The notes under the pieces: generated by a model
The model's input: the letters and a program-made list of their open reading frames with translations, nothing else
The model's database searches: none
Told to the model about the DNA's origin: nothing
DNA from: Paeniglutamicibacter sp. Y32M11
Lineage (GTDB): Bacteria > Actinomycetota > Actinomycetes > Actinomycetales > Micrococcaceae
DNA length: 64,000 nt
Direction: 5' to 3'
Assembly: GCF_019285735.1 (NCBI RefSeq)
Contig: NZ_CP079107.1
Coordinates: 806,001-870,000, forward strand
In this document: positions 26,893 through 36,963 of the stretch, piece by piece
Position numbering within the stretch: the first letter of the stretch is position 1
Layout: each line of letters starts with the position of its first letter
Translations under genes and position numbers: made by a program

Positions 26893-28101
26893 GTGACTGA
26901 CGAGCTGATTCACCTTGCCTATGACCCTTCCTTCGACTTCCGGGCGCTGCCCAAGGTTTCGTTGCATGACCACCTAGATGGGGGATTGCGCCCGCAAACC
27001 ATCATCGAGCTGGCCGAAGCAGCGGGACACCAACTTCCTTCCACCGATGCCGAGGAACTTGGCGCCTGGTTCCGGGCTGCGTCCGACTCCGGTTCGCTGG
27101 AGCGCTACCTGGAAACCTTTGACCACACCATTGCCGTGATGCAGACCAAGGACGCGCTGCGTCGGGTAGCTAGCGAATTTGTTGAAGACCTTGTTGACGA
27201 CGGTGTGGTGTACGCCGAGGTCCGTTGGGCCCCGGAACAGCACCAGCGTGAGGGACTCTCCCTGGACGACGTGGTGGAGGCGGTCCAGGACGGACTCGAA
27301 GAAGCTTCGCTGCGGCTCACCGACGCCGGCACCCCGATTCAGGTCGGTCAGCTGCTGATCGCCATGCGCCACGCTGATCGTGGCACCGAGATCGCTCAGC
27401 TGGCCCTGCGTCACCGCTCACGCGGCGTGGTGGGGTTCGACATCGCCGGTGCCGAGGACGGTTTCCCGCCCTCGAACCTGAAGGAAGCCTTCGACCTATT
27501 GGCCGAGAACTTCTTCCCCACCACCGTCCATGCCGGTGAGGCAGCGGGATTGGATTCCATCAAGGACGCCCTGCTGGTGGGTCGCGCTCAGCGCCTGGGC
27601 CACGGCGTGCGCATCGCCGAAGACATCGAGATCCAGTACGGCGGCATTGATGACGACGGCGAAGAGGTTGATGAGGACACCGGATTGGTGAACCTTGGCC
27701 CGGTGGCCAACTGGGTTCGCGATCGCGGCATCGCCCTGGAAATCTGCCCGTCCTCCAACCTACAGACCGGCGCCACCGCCGCCTTCGGCGAGGGCATCGA
27801 GACCCACCCCGTGGATCTGTTGGTGCAGACCGGATTCAACGTCACCATCTCCCCGGATAATCGGCTGATGAGCGGCACCACCCTGTCCGACGAATTTGAG
27901 CTCCTGGTGGAGGCCTTCGACTACGACCTCGAAGACATCCTTGACCTGACCCTGAATGCCGCCGAGGCAGCGTTCCTCCCGTTGGAGGAACGCGAGGCAC
28001 TGGTTGATTTCATCAACGAGGCCTACGACGCGCTGAACGACGAGGATGAGGATGACCTTGAGTATGAGGACATCGAAGATGAGGACGACGACGAGGACTA
28101 G
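26893..28101 (+). CDS. add: Adenosine deaminase with acidic C-terminal tail
   Basis: Zinc hydrolase turning (deoxy)adenosine into inosine. The metal ligands are in SLHDHLDGGLRP (~21) and HAGEAAG (~210, His and catalytic Glu); SPDNRLMSGTTL (~319) holds the Asp pair. The core is followed by a ~20-residue tail made almost only of Asp and Glu, and an acidic insert (DDDGEEVDED) lies near residue 257 before a conserved loop. GTG at 26893 is 6 nt from TAGGCT (26881-26886) without a ribosome-binding site, so it is probably leaderless with its own promoter. A terminator follows. Confidence 0.92.
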   Translation: MTDELIHLAYDPSFDFRALPKVSLHDHLDGGLRPQTIIELAEAAGHQLPSTDAEELGAWFRAASDSGSLERYLETFDHTIAVMQTKDALRRVASEFVEDLVDDGVVYAEVRWAPEQHQREGLSLDDVVEAVQDGLEEASLRLTDAGTPIQVGQLLIAMRHADRGTEIAQLALRHRSRGVVGFDIAGAEDGFPPSNLKEAFDLLAENFFPTTVHAGEAAGLDSIKDALLVGRAQRLGHGVRIAEDIEIQYGGIDDDGEEVDEDTGLVNLGPVANWVRDRGIALEICPSSNLQTGATAAFGEGIETHPVDLLVQTGFNVTISPDNRLMSGTTLSDEFELLVEAFDYDLEDILDLTLNAAEAAFLPLEEREALVDFINEAYDALNDEDEDDLEYEDIEDEDDDED

Positions 28102-28126
28102 TCCTTAGCGCCGTAGTTCACCGACC

Positions 28127-28183
28127 GCCGGTGTGTTGGTGCCCGTCTTGGGGCAGCAACACACCGGCTTTTGTGTTTTTTTC
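28127..28183 (+). terminator. Rho-independent terminator after add
   Basis: GCCGGTGTGTTG (28127-28138) pairs with CAACACACCGGC (28157-28168), and an inner TGCCC/GGGCA stem continues the hairpin. TTTTGTGTTTTTTT follows. Strong and one-directional. Confidence 0.9.
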
Positions 28184-28361
28184 AGCCGTGCCGGGGTACG
28201 CACTGTGACGCAGCTAAAAGCCGTCGCCCCCACGCGGGGCGGGATCAATCGGATATTCTTGGGTGCGGGCAACGACGCCCGCATCATTTTGCGCCTCACT
28301 AGGTCATCCCGCAACGGATAGGTCTAGGCGGATGCGCGGCGTGCACCAGGGAAAGGCATCC

Positions 28362-29054
28362 ATGAGCCAGCAGGTCGACCGACTCGTTGAGATCATTTCC
28401 CTCTTGCGTGAACACTGTGCCTGGACCGCGGCGCTGAGTCATCGGTCCCTGGTGACCTACCTCCTCGAGGAGTCTTACGAGCTCACCGAGGCCATCGAGA
28501 CGCAGGCTCCGGATACCGAACTTGAGGCAGAGCTCGGGGATATCCTGCTGCAGGTGGTGTTGCATGCCGCGATTGGCGCGGAGCGTCACGCCTTCGATTT
28601 TGATTCCATCGCCGGCCATCTCAGCGCCAAGATGATTCGCCGAAATACCCACATCTTTTTCCCCGATGGCAGGCTGCGCGAGTCCTTCCCGAGCTCGATC
28701 CAGGAGATCATCGAGTCCTGGGACAAGGCCAAGCGTGCGGAGAAGCCGCAGAACGCCTCGGCCGCCGCCGGGATGCCGACCAATCTCCCGGCCCTGCACT
28801 ATGCCCAGATGTTCATTTCACGAACACGTCGCCATGCGGCCATCACCGAGACCCCCGATGTCCTCGAGACGTCAGGGCCGCCGGACACCAAGAATTCCGT
28901 TCCCGATCCGGAGGCCCCCGCGGGGTTCATTCCGGAAAATGAACAGGAGCTGGGTGAGCATTTGCTCGCCCTCTGCGCCACGGCAGCAGCACGCGGGCTC
29001 GACGCCGAGCGGGCCCTGCGAACCGTGGTGCAACAACGCGTTGGACGCCCCTAG
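28362..29054 (+). CDS. mazG: MazG-family nucleotide pyrophosphohydrolase
   Basis: Hydrolyses (d)NTPs to NMP and PPi and is thought to clean damaged nucleotides. It has the four-helix MazG core with LREHCAWTAALSHRSLVTYL and the metal-binding EESYEL...ELGD pair (residues ~35 and ~58), then ILLQVVLHAAIGAE. The C-terminal ~100 residues do not form a second MazG domain and are partly Pro/Glu-rich, as in actinobacterial single-domain members. ATG at 28362 has GGGAAAGG upstream; the frame also offers ATG at 28332. It precedes eno, as in M. tuberculosis. Confidence 0.85.
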   Translation: MSQQVDRLVEIISLLREHCAWTAALSHRSLVTYLLEESYELTEAIETQAPDTELEAELGDILLQVVLHAAIGAERHAFDFDSIAGHLSAKMIRRNTHIFFPDGRLRESFPSSIQEIIESWDKAKRAEKPQNASAAAGMPTNLPALHYAQMFISRTRRHAAITETPDVLETSGPPDTKNSVPDPEAPAGFIPENEQELGEHLLALCATAAARGLDAERALRTVVQQRVGRP

Positions 29055-29077
29055 GCCAAAACGCGCTACACAACTTC

Positions 29078-30461
<1,384 letters not shown>

Positions 30462-30481
30462 ACAGCCCTAATTACACGTAG

Positions 30482-30521
30482 GCTCGTGGGGGAACTATTC
30501 TTGGTTCCCCCACGAGCTTTT
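30482..30521 (+). terminator. Rho-independent terminator after eno
   Basis: Perfect 14-bp stem GCTCGTGGGGGAAC (30482-30495) with GTTCCCCCACGAGC (30504-30517), 8-nt loop, then TTTTGTG. Confidence 0.9.
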
Positions 30522-30607
30522 GTGTATCACCGGCAAAAAGTTCGTGAACACCAAGATCACGATGGGCCCTGGAGACAGGAACCCGGCACAACTGGGCAAG
30601 GAGTCAA

Positions 30608-31486
30608 ATGGCAGCGCGACGTCCCCCCATGCCACGCTCTGGGGCGTCGGGTAACGACCCCCAACAGACCACCGGCGAGCAGGCGACAACTTCCGAAGCC
30701 CCGCAGAAACGCGCGCGACCGCGCAACGAGGAACCACTGCGCGGTGCGCATCCAGCACCACGAGCTTCAGCTCAGGGGGCTCCGGCTCGTGAAGGTACCG
30801 CTGCCGCACGCCCCGCGGAAAACCGAGCCAAGGTCATTCCGCTAGGCCCGATAAAGTCGACCGGAACCACAGCTCCCGGCCAGAAACGCCCCGCTGCGGC
30901 CAAGCCTTCCTCCGGCCCGAAAGCCACGGCTCAGCCCGGTCCTAAATCGGCTGCCAAATCTGCCGCCAAGCCAAAGGTCAAGGCAAGCGCCTCACAGCGG
31001 CGCATTGAAGACCGTAACCTGCTTTCCGGTGCCGTGCGCAAGGACGAGAAGTCGGCGAAGACGGCCCCGGGCAAGAGCCACGGTGGCCCCAAGAAGCCCA
31101 TTCCGGCACGCAGCTTTTCTGGCCGCTTGCTGGCGTTGAGCATCGCGCTGTCGGTATTCGCCGTCCTACTTGTCCCCAGCATCGGCACGTATTCGCGCCA
31201 GCATGACGAAATCTCGGCGCTACGAACCTCCATCGAGGACAAGCAGGTCGAACAGGAATCACTCAAGGACCAGATTGCCCGGTGGGATGATCCGCTGTAT
31301 ATCAAACAGCAGGCGCGCGACCGGATAAACTTGGTTATGCCCGGCGAACGAAACTATATGGTCGTCGGCACACAACCGGCAGAAGATGCCGAGGGTGACG
31401 TGAACCAGAGCCCCGAGGAAGTCCGCACGGATTTGCCCTGGGTTGATGCGCTCTTTGACTCGATGCAGCGCGCAGCCACCGACTGA
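30608..31486 (+). CDS. DivIC/FtsB-family septum formation initiator with long disordered N-terminus
   Basis: Bitopic division protein of the FtsQLB type. The first ~170 of 292 residues are Ala/Pro/Lys-rich and likely disordered in the cytosol. One membrane helix follows (LLALSIALSVFAVLLVPSIG, ~175-195), then a short coiled coil (DEISALRTSIEDKQVEQESL) and the conserved WDDPLYIKQQARDRINLVMP box (~231-250). ATG at 30608 has AAGGAG 5 nt upstream. It keeps the eno-divIC-DUF501-ppx order of actinobacteria. The length of the tail is greater than the core domain. Confidence 0.85.
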   Translation: MAARRPPMPRSGASGNDPQQTTGEQATTSEAPQKRARPRNEEPLRGAHPAPRASAQGAPAREGTAAARPAENRAKVIPLGPIKSTGTTAPGQKRPAAAKPSSGPKATAQPGPKSAAKSAAKPKVKASASQRRIEDRNLLSGAVRKDEKSAKTAPGKSHGGPKKPIPARSFSGRLLALSIALSVFAVLLVPSIGTYSRQHDEISALRTSIEDKQVEQESLKDQIARWDDPLYIKQQARDRINLVMPGERNYMVVGTQPAEDAEGDVNQSPEEVRTDLPWVDALFDSMQRAATD

Positions 31487-31541
31487 TCCGCTTCACACAC
31501 CCTGCCTTGCCCCCCACCGACTCGAGGAGAAGCTCCCAACC

Positions 31542-32261
31542 GTGGACGCTGAGAATACTAACCACGAAGCACTTGATGCTGCGGCCCGAGTGCCCAGCGA
31601 ATCGGACCTGGAGACGCTTTCGCGCCAGCTGAATCGCCCGGTGCGTGACGTGGTGGAGATCGGCGCTCGCTGTATCTGTGGAAACCCGTTGGTAGCCACC
31701 ACGGCGCCGCGGCTATCCTCCGGGATCCCGTTCCCCACCACGTACTACTTGACGCACCCGGTCATCACCTCGGCCGTCTCACGCCTCGAGGCCGCGGGCC
31801 TGATGAACGAGATGAACGCCGAGCTCGGTGAGAACACCGACCTCGCGGCAGCCTATGCGCAGGCCCATGAGGCGTACCTGGCCGTGCGTGAGGCCATCGG
31901 CGAACGCTCCGGCACCGGTCCGGTCCCGGAGATCGCCGGCGTTTCGGCCGGTGGCATGCCCACCCGTGTGAAGTGCCTGCACGTTCTGGTGGGCCACTCC
32001 TTGGCCGCCGGAAAAGGTGTGAACCCGCTGGGTGATCGAGCACTGGAAGACATTGCCGAGTGGTGGACCAAGGATATCTGCCGGTGCACCGGTGCCTGGG
32101 ACACACAGGCCCCCGCCCCGAGCCAGGACCGTTCACGCCACGTGAAGACGCAGGCCATTGATCCGGCGGTCAAGAAGGCCGAACGTGCCGCGGCCCGAGC
32201 AGCACGCGAGGCAGCAACCCTGGAGTCGGACGTGGCTTCCCCCAAGGACACCAAGGCATGA
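31542..32261 (+). CDS. DUF501-domain protein
   Basis: Conserved actinobacterial protein of unknown function found beside ppx. The DUF501 core has conserved Cys pairs, ARCICGNPLVATTAPRLSSG (~44-63) and the stretch TRVKCLHVLVGHSLAAGKG ending in DICRCTGAWD, so metal or disulfide binding is plausible. The C-terminal ~50 residues are Ala/Lys/Arg-rich. The frame is open to 31443, but GTG at 31542 with GGAGAAG upstream fits the domain (239 residues). The stop overlaps ppx by 4 nt (ATGA). Confidence 0.8.
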   Translation: MDAENTNHEALDAAARVPSESDLETLSRQLNRPVRDVVEIGARCICGNPLVATTAPRLSSGIPFPTTYYLTHPVITSAVSRLEAAGLMNEMNAELGENTDLAAAYAQAHEAYLAVREAIGERSGTGPVPEIAGVSAGGMPTRVKCLHVLVGHSLAAGKGVNPLGDRALEDIAEWWTKDICRCTGAWDTQAPAPSQDRSRHVKTQAIDPAVKKAERAAARAAREAATLESDVASPKDTKA

Positions 32262-33214
32262 GGCGTGTCGCAGCGATCGACTGCGGAACTAACTCCATCC
32301 GGTTGCTCATCGCCGATGTCGAGCGGAGCCCCTCGGGGCCAACACTGACCGACGTGGTGCGTGAAATGCGCGTTGTCCGTCTGGGCCAGGGGGTTGATGC
32401 CACCGGTGAATTTGCTCCCGAGGCATTAGTCCGTACCTTCGCAGCGATCGATGAATACGCGATTTTGATCGCCGAACACGGGGCCGAAGTGATCCGCTTC
32501 GTGGCGACCTCCGCAACCCGAGACGCGAAGAACCGCGCCGAGTTTGTCGCCGGGGTTAGCGCCCGGCTGGGAGTTGAGCCGGAAGTTGTTCCGGGCCAGG
32601 TGGAGGCCGCGCTGTCCTTCGCCGGTGCCACCTCCGTGGCGCCCCCGGAACCGGGTAGCAACATTCTTGTTGTTGATTTGGGTGGGGGATCCACCGAATT
32701 TGTTCTGGGCAACCAGAGTGGACCAATCGCCTCGTGCAGTATGGATATGGGCAGTGTACGACTGACCGAGCGCTTCTGGCGTTTGGAACAGCCCACGCTC
32801 GGGACCATCACGGAGGCACGCATCCAAGTCAATGCGGTTCTCGACGAGGCCGCCACAATGGTTGATTTTTCCCGCGTTGATCGCCTCGTGGGCGTGGCCG
32901 GAACCATCACCACGCTCACGGCCGCCGCGCTGGAACTCGAAAAGTATGAATCGGCAAGGATTCACGGTGCCGAGGTGGGATTCGAGAAGCTCGAAAACGC
33001 TATCGCCTGGATACTCGCTGCGGACCGTGAATCTCGCGCCTCACTAGGATTCATGCATCCTGGTCGGGTGGATGTTATTGCCGCTGGTGCCTTGATTTAC
33101 GGATGCATTCTCGAACGCTTGGCCACCGCCACTACCGGAGCTATCAACACGGCCACGGCATCCGAACACGATATTCTGGACGGAATCGCCTTGGGCCTTG
33201 CGCCCACGAACTAA
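32258..33214 (+). CDS. ppx: Ppx/GppA exopolyphosphatase-family phosphatase
   Basis: ASKHA-fold phosphatase acting on polyphosphate or pppGpp. 318 residues, the short actinobacterial form without an HD domain. The phosphate-1 loop is AAIDCGTNSIRLLIAD at the N-terminus, the second is VVDLGGGSTEFVLGN (~141-155), followed by SMDMGSVRLTERF and GVAGTITTLTAAAL (~211-224). Whether polyphosphate or (p)ppGpp is the main substrate cannot be read here. Translationally coupled to DUF501 by ATGA. Confidence 0.88.
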   Translation: MRRVAAIDCGTNSIRLLIADVERSPSGPTLTDVVREMRVVRLGQGVDATGEFAPEALVRTFAAIDEYAILIAEHGAEVIRFVATSATRDAKNRAEFVAGVSARLGVEPEVVPGQVEAALSFAGATSVAPPEPGSNILVVDLGGGSTEFVLGNQSGPIASCSMDMGSVRLTERFWRLEQPTLGTITEARIQVNAVLDEAATMVDFSRVDRLVGVAGTITTLTAAALELEKYESARIHGAEVGFEKLENAIAWILAADRESRASLGFMHPGRVDVIAAGALIYGCILERLATATTGAINTATASEHDILDGIALGLAPTN

Positions 33215-33246
33215 GCTCCGCTGTGCCCGTCGCCGTCTAATAGTCA

Positions 33247-34755
33247 ATGCCAGGAGAAAACTTGAGCCAACGATTGAGCCGCATTGCTGCCGTTCTTCTG
33301 AGCCTGGCGCTCTGTTCCTCGATGGCGCTCACCATCGCACCGGCCGCGCAGGCCGACGCCGCCCGCGATGGTCAATGGTGGCTCGAGTCCTCGGGCATCG
33401 ATAAGGCGTGGACGGTATCCAAGGGCAAGGGTGTCAAGGTTGCTGTCATCGACACCGGCATTGACACCAGCCATCCGGATTTGCGGGGCGTGGTCACTAA
33501 CGGCAAGGACGTCTCCGGAGCCGGTGCGGCGGACGGTTCCAAGCCGCTGGGCACATTGCCCGAACACGGAACGCTGGTGGCAACCCTCTTGGCGGGCAGG
33601 GGCAACAATAAGGCCAAAATTGCGGAGGCCAAGGCCGATGCCGCAGCCCAAAAGATCGCCTACGAGAAGGCGGTCGAAACGGCGGTGAAGGACAAGAAGG
33701 ATCCGCCCAAGGAACCCGAACCCATCAAAATTCCGAAGCCGGGCCCGGGCGCCGACGGAATGCGGGGCGTGGCTCCGGAAGCGGAAATCCTCTCGGTCTC
33801 GTTGTGGATGGGCACGGAGAACCCTGCCGGAATCCCTGTGGAAGACCAGGTTCCCACCGCCGTGAAGTGGGCGGTGGACAACGGAGCTAAGGTCATCAAT
33901 ATTTCCTTGGGATCCACACAGCCAGATTGGCCAACGAGCTGGGACACCGCCTTCAAATATGCCGAGGACAAGGACGTGGTCATCGTGGCCGCGGCAGGAA
34001 ATCGTGCTGGCGGCATGCAGCAAGTTGGAGCCCCGGCGACCATCCCGGGAGTCCTCACCGTGGCGGGCATCGACAGTAGTGGCAAGGCCAGTGTTGACTC
34101 CTCCACCGAGGGCATCAGCATCGGTGTAGCAGCCCCCGCCGATCCTTTGGTCGGTGGCCTGCCAGGCGGAGGGTACGCCGACTGGTCGGGCACCTCCGGC
34201 GCCGCGCCACTGGTCGCTGGTGTAGCGGCAATGATCCGTTCTAAATATCCGCAGATGAAAGCGCCGGAGGTTATCAACAGGATTCTCGCCACCGCGCGGC
34301 CGGCCGGTCAGCCAGGCGTTGACAACCTGTATGGCCATGGCATTCTTGATGCTTATGCGGCCTTAACGGCTAAAGTCCCGCAGGTGGAAGCCAACCCGAT
34401 GAACACCATCACCGAGTGGATCCGGGTGCACCGTAGGGGCCCGGAGAGCTTGTCCTCGCCCACCACCGATCCGGGCATTTCAACGGAGAGATCGGATATT
34501 AAATCCATCGCCGCACCAGCGCCGCAAGCTCCCGAGCAGAGTCTGGGGGCTCTTCCTCCACTGTTAGTACTCGGATTTGGTGGGCTGCTGTTCGTGACTG
34601 CCTTGGGTGGAATATTGCACTACGTCAGGACTCGGCGCCGGGCCACCATTAGCGCATCAACCGCTAGTGATTCCGTCGCTGCGCTCCGTTTGGTGGGCTC
34701 GAGTGGGGCAAAAGATATCTTTGATGAGCTGCCCGAATCTGGCTCCGACTCCTAG
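33247..34755 (+). CDS. Membrane-anchored subtilisin-like (S8, mycosin-like) serine protease
   Basis: Exported subtilase. N-terminal signal peptide (LSLALCSSMALTIAPAAQADA), catalytic Asp in VAVIDTGIDTSHPDL (~75), His in PEHGTLVATLLAG (~108) and Ser in YADWSGTSGAAPLVAGVAAM (~320). One membrane helix lies near the C-terminus (LVLGFGGLLFVTALGGIL, ~440-457) with a basic cytosolic tail, the layout of mycosins, but there are no type VII secretion genes here. A Lys/Ala/Glu/Pro-rich insert of ~50 residues follows the His region. TTG at 33262, with AGGAGAA 5 nt upstream, is an alternative to ATG at 33247. Confidence 0.85.
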   Translation: MPGENLSQRLSRIAAVLLSLALCSSMALTIAPAAQADAARDGQWWLESSGIDKAWTVSKGKGVKVAVIDTGIDTSHPDLRGVVTNGKDVSGAGAADGSKPLGTLPEHGTLVATLLAGRGNNKAKIAEAKADAAAQKIAYEKAVETAVKDKKDPPKEPEPIKIPKPGPGADGMRGVAPEAEILSVSLWMGTENPAGIPVEDQVPTAVKWAVDNGAKVINISLGSTQPDWPTSWDTAFKYAEDKDVVIVAAAGNRAGGMQQVGAPATIPGVLTVAGIDSSGKASVDSSTEGISIGVAAPADPLVGGLPGGGYADWSGTSGAAPLVAGVAAMIRSKYPQMKAPEVINRILATARPAGQPGVDNLYGHGILDAYAALTAKVPQVEANPMNTITEWIRVHRRGPESLSSPTTDPGISTERSDIKSIAAPAPQAPEQSLGALPPLLVLGFGGLLFVTALGGILHYVRTRRRATISASTASDSVAALRLVGSSGAKDIFDELPESGSDS

Positions 34756-34812
34756 GCTCCGCGTGCGGGTTGTAGGGGGTGTTCTAGACCTCAAAACTCA
34801 TTAGTGAAGATT

Positions 34813-34841
34813 TTCACAATCGACGTTTTTGGGGATAGAAT
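34813..34841 (+). promoter_or_regulatory. Near-consensus promoter of ndh, leaderless
   Basis: TTCACA (34813-34818), exactly 17 nt, TAGAAT (34836-34841). The ATG lies only 6 nt after the -10, so transcription should begin at or next to the start codon. The best promoter match in the window. Confidence 0.7.
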
Positions 34842-34847
34842 GGAGCC

Positions 34848-36221
34848 ATGCCTATCACTGAACAATTTTCCGATCGTCCGCGCATTCTTGTTGTGGGCGG
34901 CGGCTACGTTGGACTTTACGTCGCAATGAAGCTGCAGAAGAAGGTCAAGGCGCACGGCGGTATTGTCACCGTTGTTGACCCCTTGCCTTACATGACTTAC
35001 CAGCCCTTCCTTCCCGAAGTTGCCGGCGGACAGATCGAGGCCCGTCACGCGGTTGTCTCGCACCGACAGCACCTGAAGGATTCCGAGCTGATCACCGGCC
35101 GCGTTTCGGCCATTGACCACAAGAACAACACGGCAGTTATTGTGCCGGTAGTTGGGGAACCCTTCGAGCTTCAGTACCGTGACGTTGTTATGGCCGCGGG
35201 CGCCGTGACTCGTACCTTCCCGATCGCCGGACTGGCTGACGCGGGAATTGGTCTGAAGTCGATCGAGGAAGCCGTTGCCCTGCGCAACAAGGTTCTCGAA
35301 CGCATTGAATCTGCGTCACTGATGACCGACGCCGCTGAGCGCAAGCGCGCCCTGACCTTCGTCGTGGTCGGTGGCGGCTTTGCCGGCATCGAGACCATCG
35401 CCGAAATTGAGGACATGGCTCGCCACGCGGCCGACCTCAACGGTCGTATCGCCAAGGGTGAGCTGCGCTTCGTCCTGGTTGAAGCCATGGGCCGCATCAT
35501 GCCGGAGGTCACCGAAGACCAGGCTCTGTGGGTTGTTGACCACCTGCGTAGCCGTGGCATCGAGGTCCTGCTGAACACCTCCCTGGCGAACGCCGAGGGT
35601 GGGGTCATGCAGTTGATGAACATGGCAGACAAGTCTCCGGGCGAAACCTTCGAGACCGACACCCTGATCTGGACCGCGGGCGTCATGGCCAACCCGATGG
35701 TGCGCTCCACCGACTTCCCGATCGAAGCTCGCGGTCGTGTCATGACCGGAACCGACCTGCGTATCACCGGAGAAGACGGAATTGCCATTGAGGGTGCCTG
35801 GGCTGCAGGCGACGTCTCGGCAGTGCCCGATGTTACCGGCGGCCTGCCCGACGGTACCTGCGTTCCGAACGCACAGCACGCAGTGCGCCAGGCCAAATTG
35901 CTGGCACACAACCTGTACGCCACGCGCTACGGTGTTGGCCAGGTCAAGAACTACAAGCACAAGAACCTCGGCGCAGTTGCCGGTTTCGGTGCTAACAAGG
36001 GCGTGGCCAAGGTTGTTGGCATCAAGCTCAAGGGCTGGCCAGCCTGGATGGCACACCGTGGCTACCACGGCATGGCCATGCCGACCTTCGAGCGTAAGTT
36101 CCGCGTGTTGGGCGACTGGATGGTTGCGATGGTCTTCACGCGCGACACCCTGCAGCTGAACAACCTCGAGACCCCGCGCGCTACGTTCGTCGAAGCCGCG
36201 ACCCCGAAGCCGCGCGCATAG
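34848..36221 (+). CDS. ndh: Type II NADH:quinone oxidoreductase (non-proton-pumping)
   Basis: Single-subunit FAD enzyme feeding NADH electrons into the quinone pool at the inner face of the membrane. 457 residues. The FAD-binding fold is ILVVGGGYVGLYVAMKL (~10), YMTYQPFLPEVAGGQIEARH (~47-66) is the conserved NDH-2 block, the second (NADH) fold is FVVVGGGFAGIETIAEIED (~174), and WAAGDVSAVPD with CVPNAQHAVRQAKLL carry FAD and quinone-site residues (~310-350). The C-terminal part has amphipathic sequence for membrane contact. The near-consensus promoter 6 nt upstream points to a leaderless mRNA. Confidence 0.94.
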   Translation: MPITEQFSDRPRILVVGGGYVGLYVAMKLQKKVKAHGGIVTVVDPLPYMTYQPFLPEVAGGQIEARHAVVSHRQHLKDSELITGRVSAIDHKNNTAVIVPVVGEPFELQYRDVVMAAGAVTRTFPIAGLADAGIGLKSIEEAVALRNKVLERIESASLMTDAAERKRALTFVVVGGGFAGIETIAEIEDMARHAADLNGRIAKGELRFVLVEAMGRIMPEVTEDQALWVVDHLRSRGIEVLLNTSLANAEGGVMQLMNMADKSPGETFETDTLIWTAGVMANPMVRSTDFPIEARGRVMTGTDLRITGEDGIAIEGAWAAGDVSAVPDVTGGLPDGTCVPNAQHAVRQAKLLAHNLYATRYGVGQVKNYKHKNLGAVAGFGANKGVAKVVGIKLKGWPAWMAHRGYHGMAMPTFERKFRVLGDWMVAMVFTRDTLQLNNLETPRATFVEAATPKPRA

Positions 36222-36238
36222 ATATTTGCACTAAGTAA

Positions 36239-36320
36239 GGGCGGCACCACCGCACCGACGATTCCGGGCCAATAGTGATAGGCCACGGTCCGTGAATTGG
36301 AATGACTGGTGGTGCTGCCC
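36239..36320 (+). terminator. Long hairpin after ndh
   Basis: GGGCGGCACCACC (36239-36251) pairs with GGTGGTGCTGCCC (36308-36320), 13 bp with one G-U pair; the 56-nt loop holds a smaller GGCC/GGCC stem. CTATTT follows. Likely terminator of ndh. Confidence 0.65.
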
Positions 36321-36389
36321 CTATTTCGGGCAATCGCCGACGTCTCGTTTCATTACTGGTGAAACGATCTTGTAGGCTTGGATATGTAG

Positions 36390-36471
36390 GCCCCTATGGT
36401 GGAATTGGCATACACGGCTGACTTAAAATCAGCTTCCGAAAGGATTGTGGGTTCGAGTCCCACTGGGGGTA
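36390..36471 (+). tRNA. tRNA-Leu (anticodon UAA)
   Basis: Cloverleaf read by eye: acceptor GCCCCTA with TGGGGGT, D-arm region GGTGGAATTGGCATACAC, anticodon stem GCTGA/TCAGC with loop CTTAAAA (anticodon TAA), an extended class II variable arm TTCCGAAAGGATT and T-arm GTGGG-TTCGAGT-CCCAC. CCA is not encoded. UUA is a rare codon in a GC-rich genome, so this tRNA may matter for the few genes that use it. Confidence 0.95.
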
Positions 36472-36480
36472 CAAAACATG

Positions 36481-36523
36481 AGGCTCCTACTTCTCCGTGA
36501 TCACGGGGGAGTAGGAGCCTTTG
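36481..36523 (+). terminator. Terminator after tRNA-Leu
   Basis: AGGCTCCTACT (36481-36491) pairs with AGTAGGAGCCT (36510-36520), with an inner CTCCGTG/CACGGGG continuation and short TTG tail, 9 nt after the tRNA. Confidence 0.8.
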
Positions 36524-36549
36524 TCGTGAGCTGAGATTCAGCCAATGGG

Positions 36550-36963
36550 CTACGGAGCCGGATTTTCTGCCGCGTAATTAATGATTGTCTGAAGTGACGG
36601 TCGAGAATCGATACCCAAAATCTCGGGATAGACCAGAGTTTCTGAGCCCTCCACAACAAGCGAGTAATTTAAACCCGCAGAGCGCCTGCCGTTCTTGATC
36701 AAGAGCGGCGCAAGTGCGCGCATGGAATTGGCCATGACCTCTTCCGGAGTGCGGTCGCCTGGCTGCATGGTGATCTGCACCATGCCACCTTGGCTCATGC
36801 CAAGGGTGATGTGATAACTCGACCGTGCATCGATGACGCCGGGAGCTGTCAACAACGCCTCGGTCCATCCGGCGGAGAGCCTCTCCGCACGTTCATCGGC
36901 ACTACAGCTACTAAGCCCGCACAGCAGCGCTAAAGCCATAAGAAGCGAAACTAGCCTTTTCAT
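36550..36963 (-). CDS. Small uncharacterised lipoprotein
   Basis: A 137-residue putative lipoprotein. The start MKRLVSLLMALALLCGLSSCS has a basic n-region, hydrophobic core and lipobox LSSC with Cys at residue ~20. The mature part has no motif I recognise; RTPEEVMANSMRALAPLLIK looks helical. The frame is open upstream to 37116, but ATG at 36963 has GGAG 9 nt upstream and directly begins the signal peptide. It lies alone between tRNA-Leu and a low-GC gap, so it may be an accessory gene. Confidence 0.65.
   Translation of the reverse strand: MKRLVSLLMALALLCGLSSCSADERAERLSAGWTEALLTAPGVIDARSSYHITLGMSQGGMVQITMQPGDRTPEEVMANSMRALAPLLIKNGRRSAGLNYSLVVEGSETLVYPEILGIDSRPSLQTIINYAAENPAP

Noticed and set aside
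30608-31140. Disordered N-terminus of the DivIC protein as a separate gene
   Set aside because: The frame is continuous, there is one good ribosome-binding site at 30608, and long Ala/Pro/Lys tails on DivIC are known in actinobacteria.
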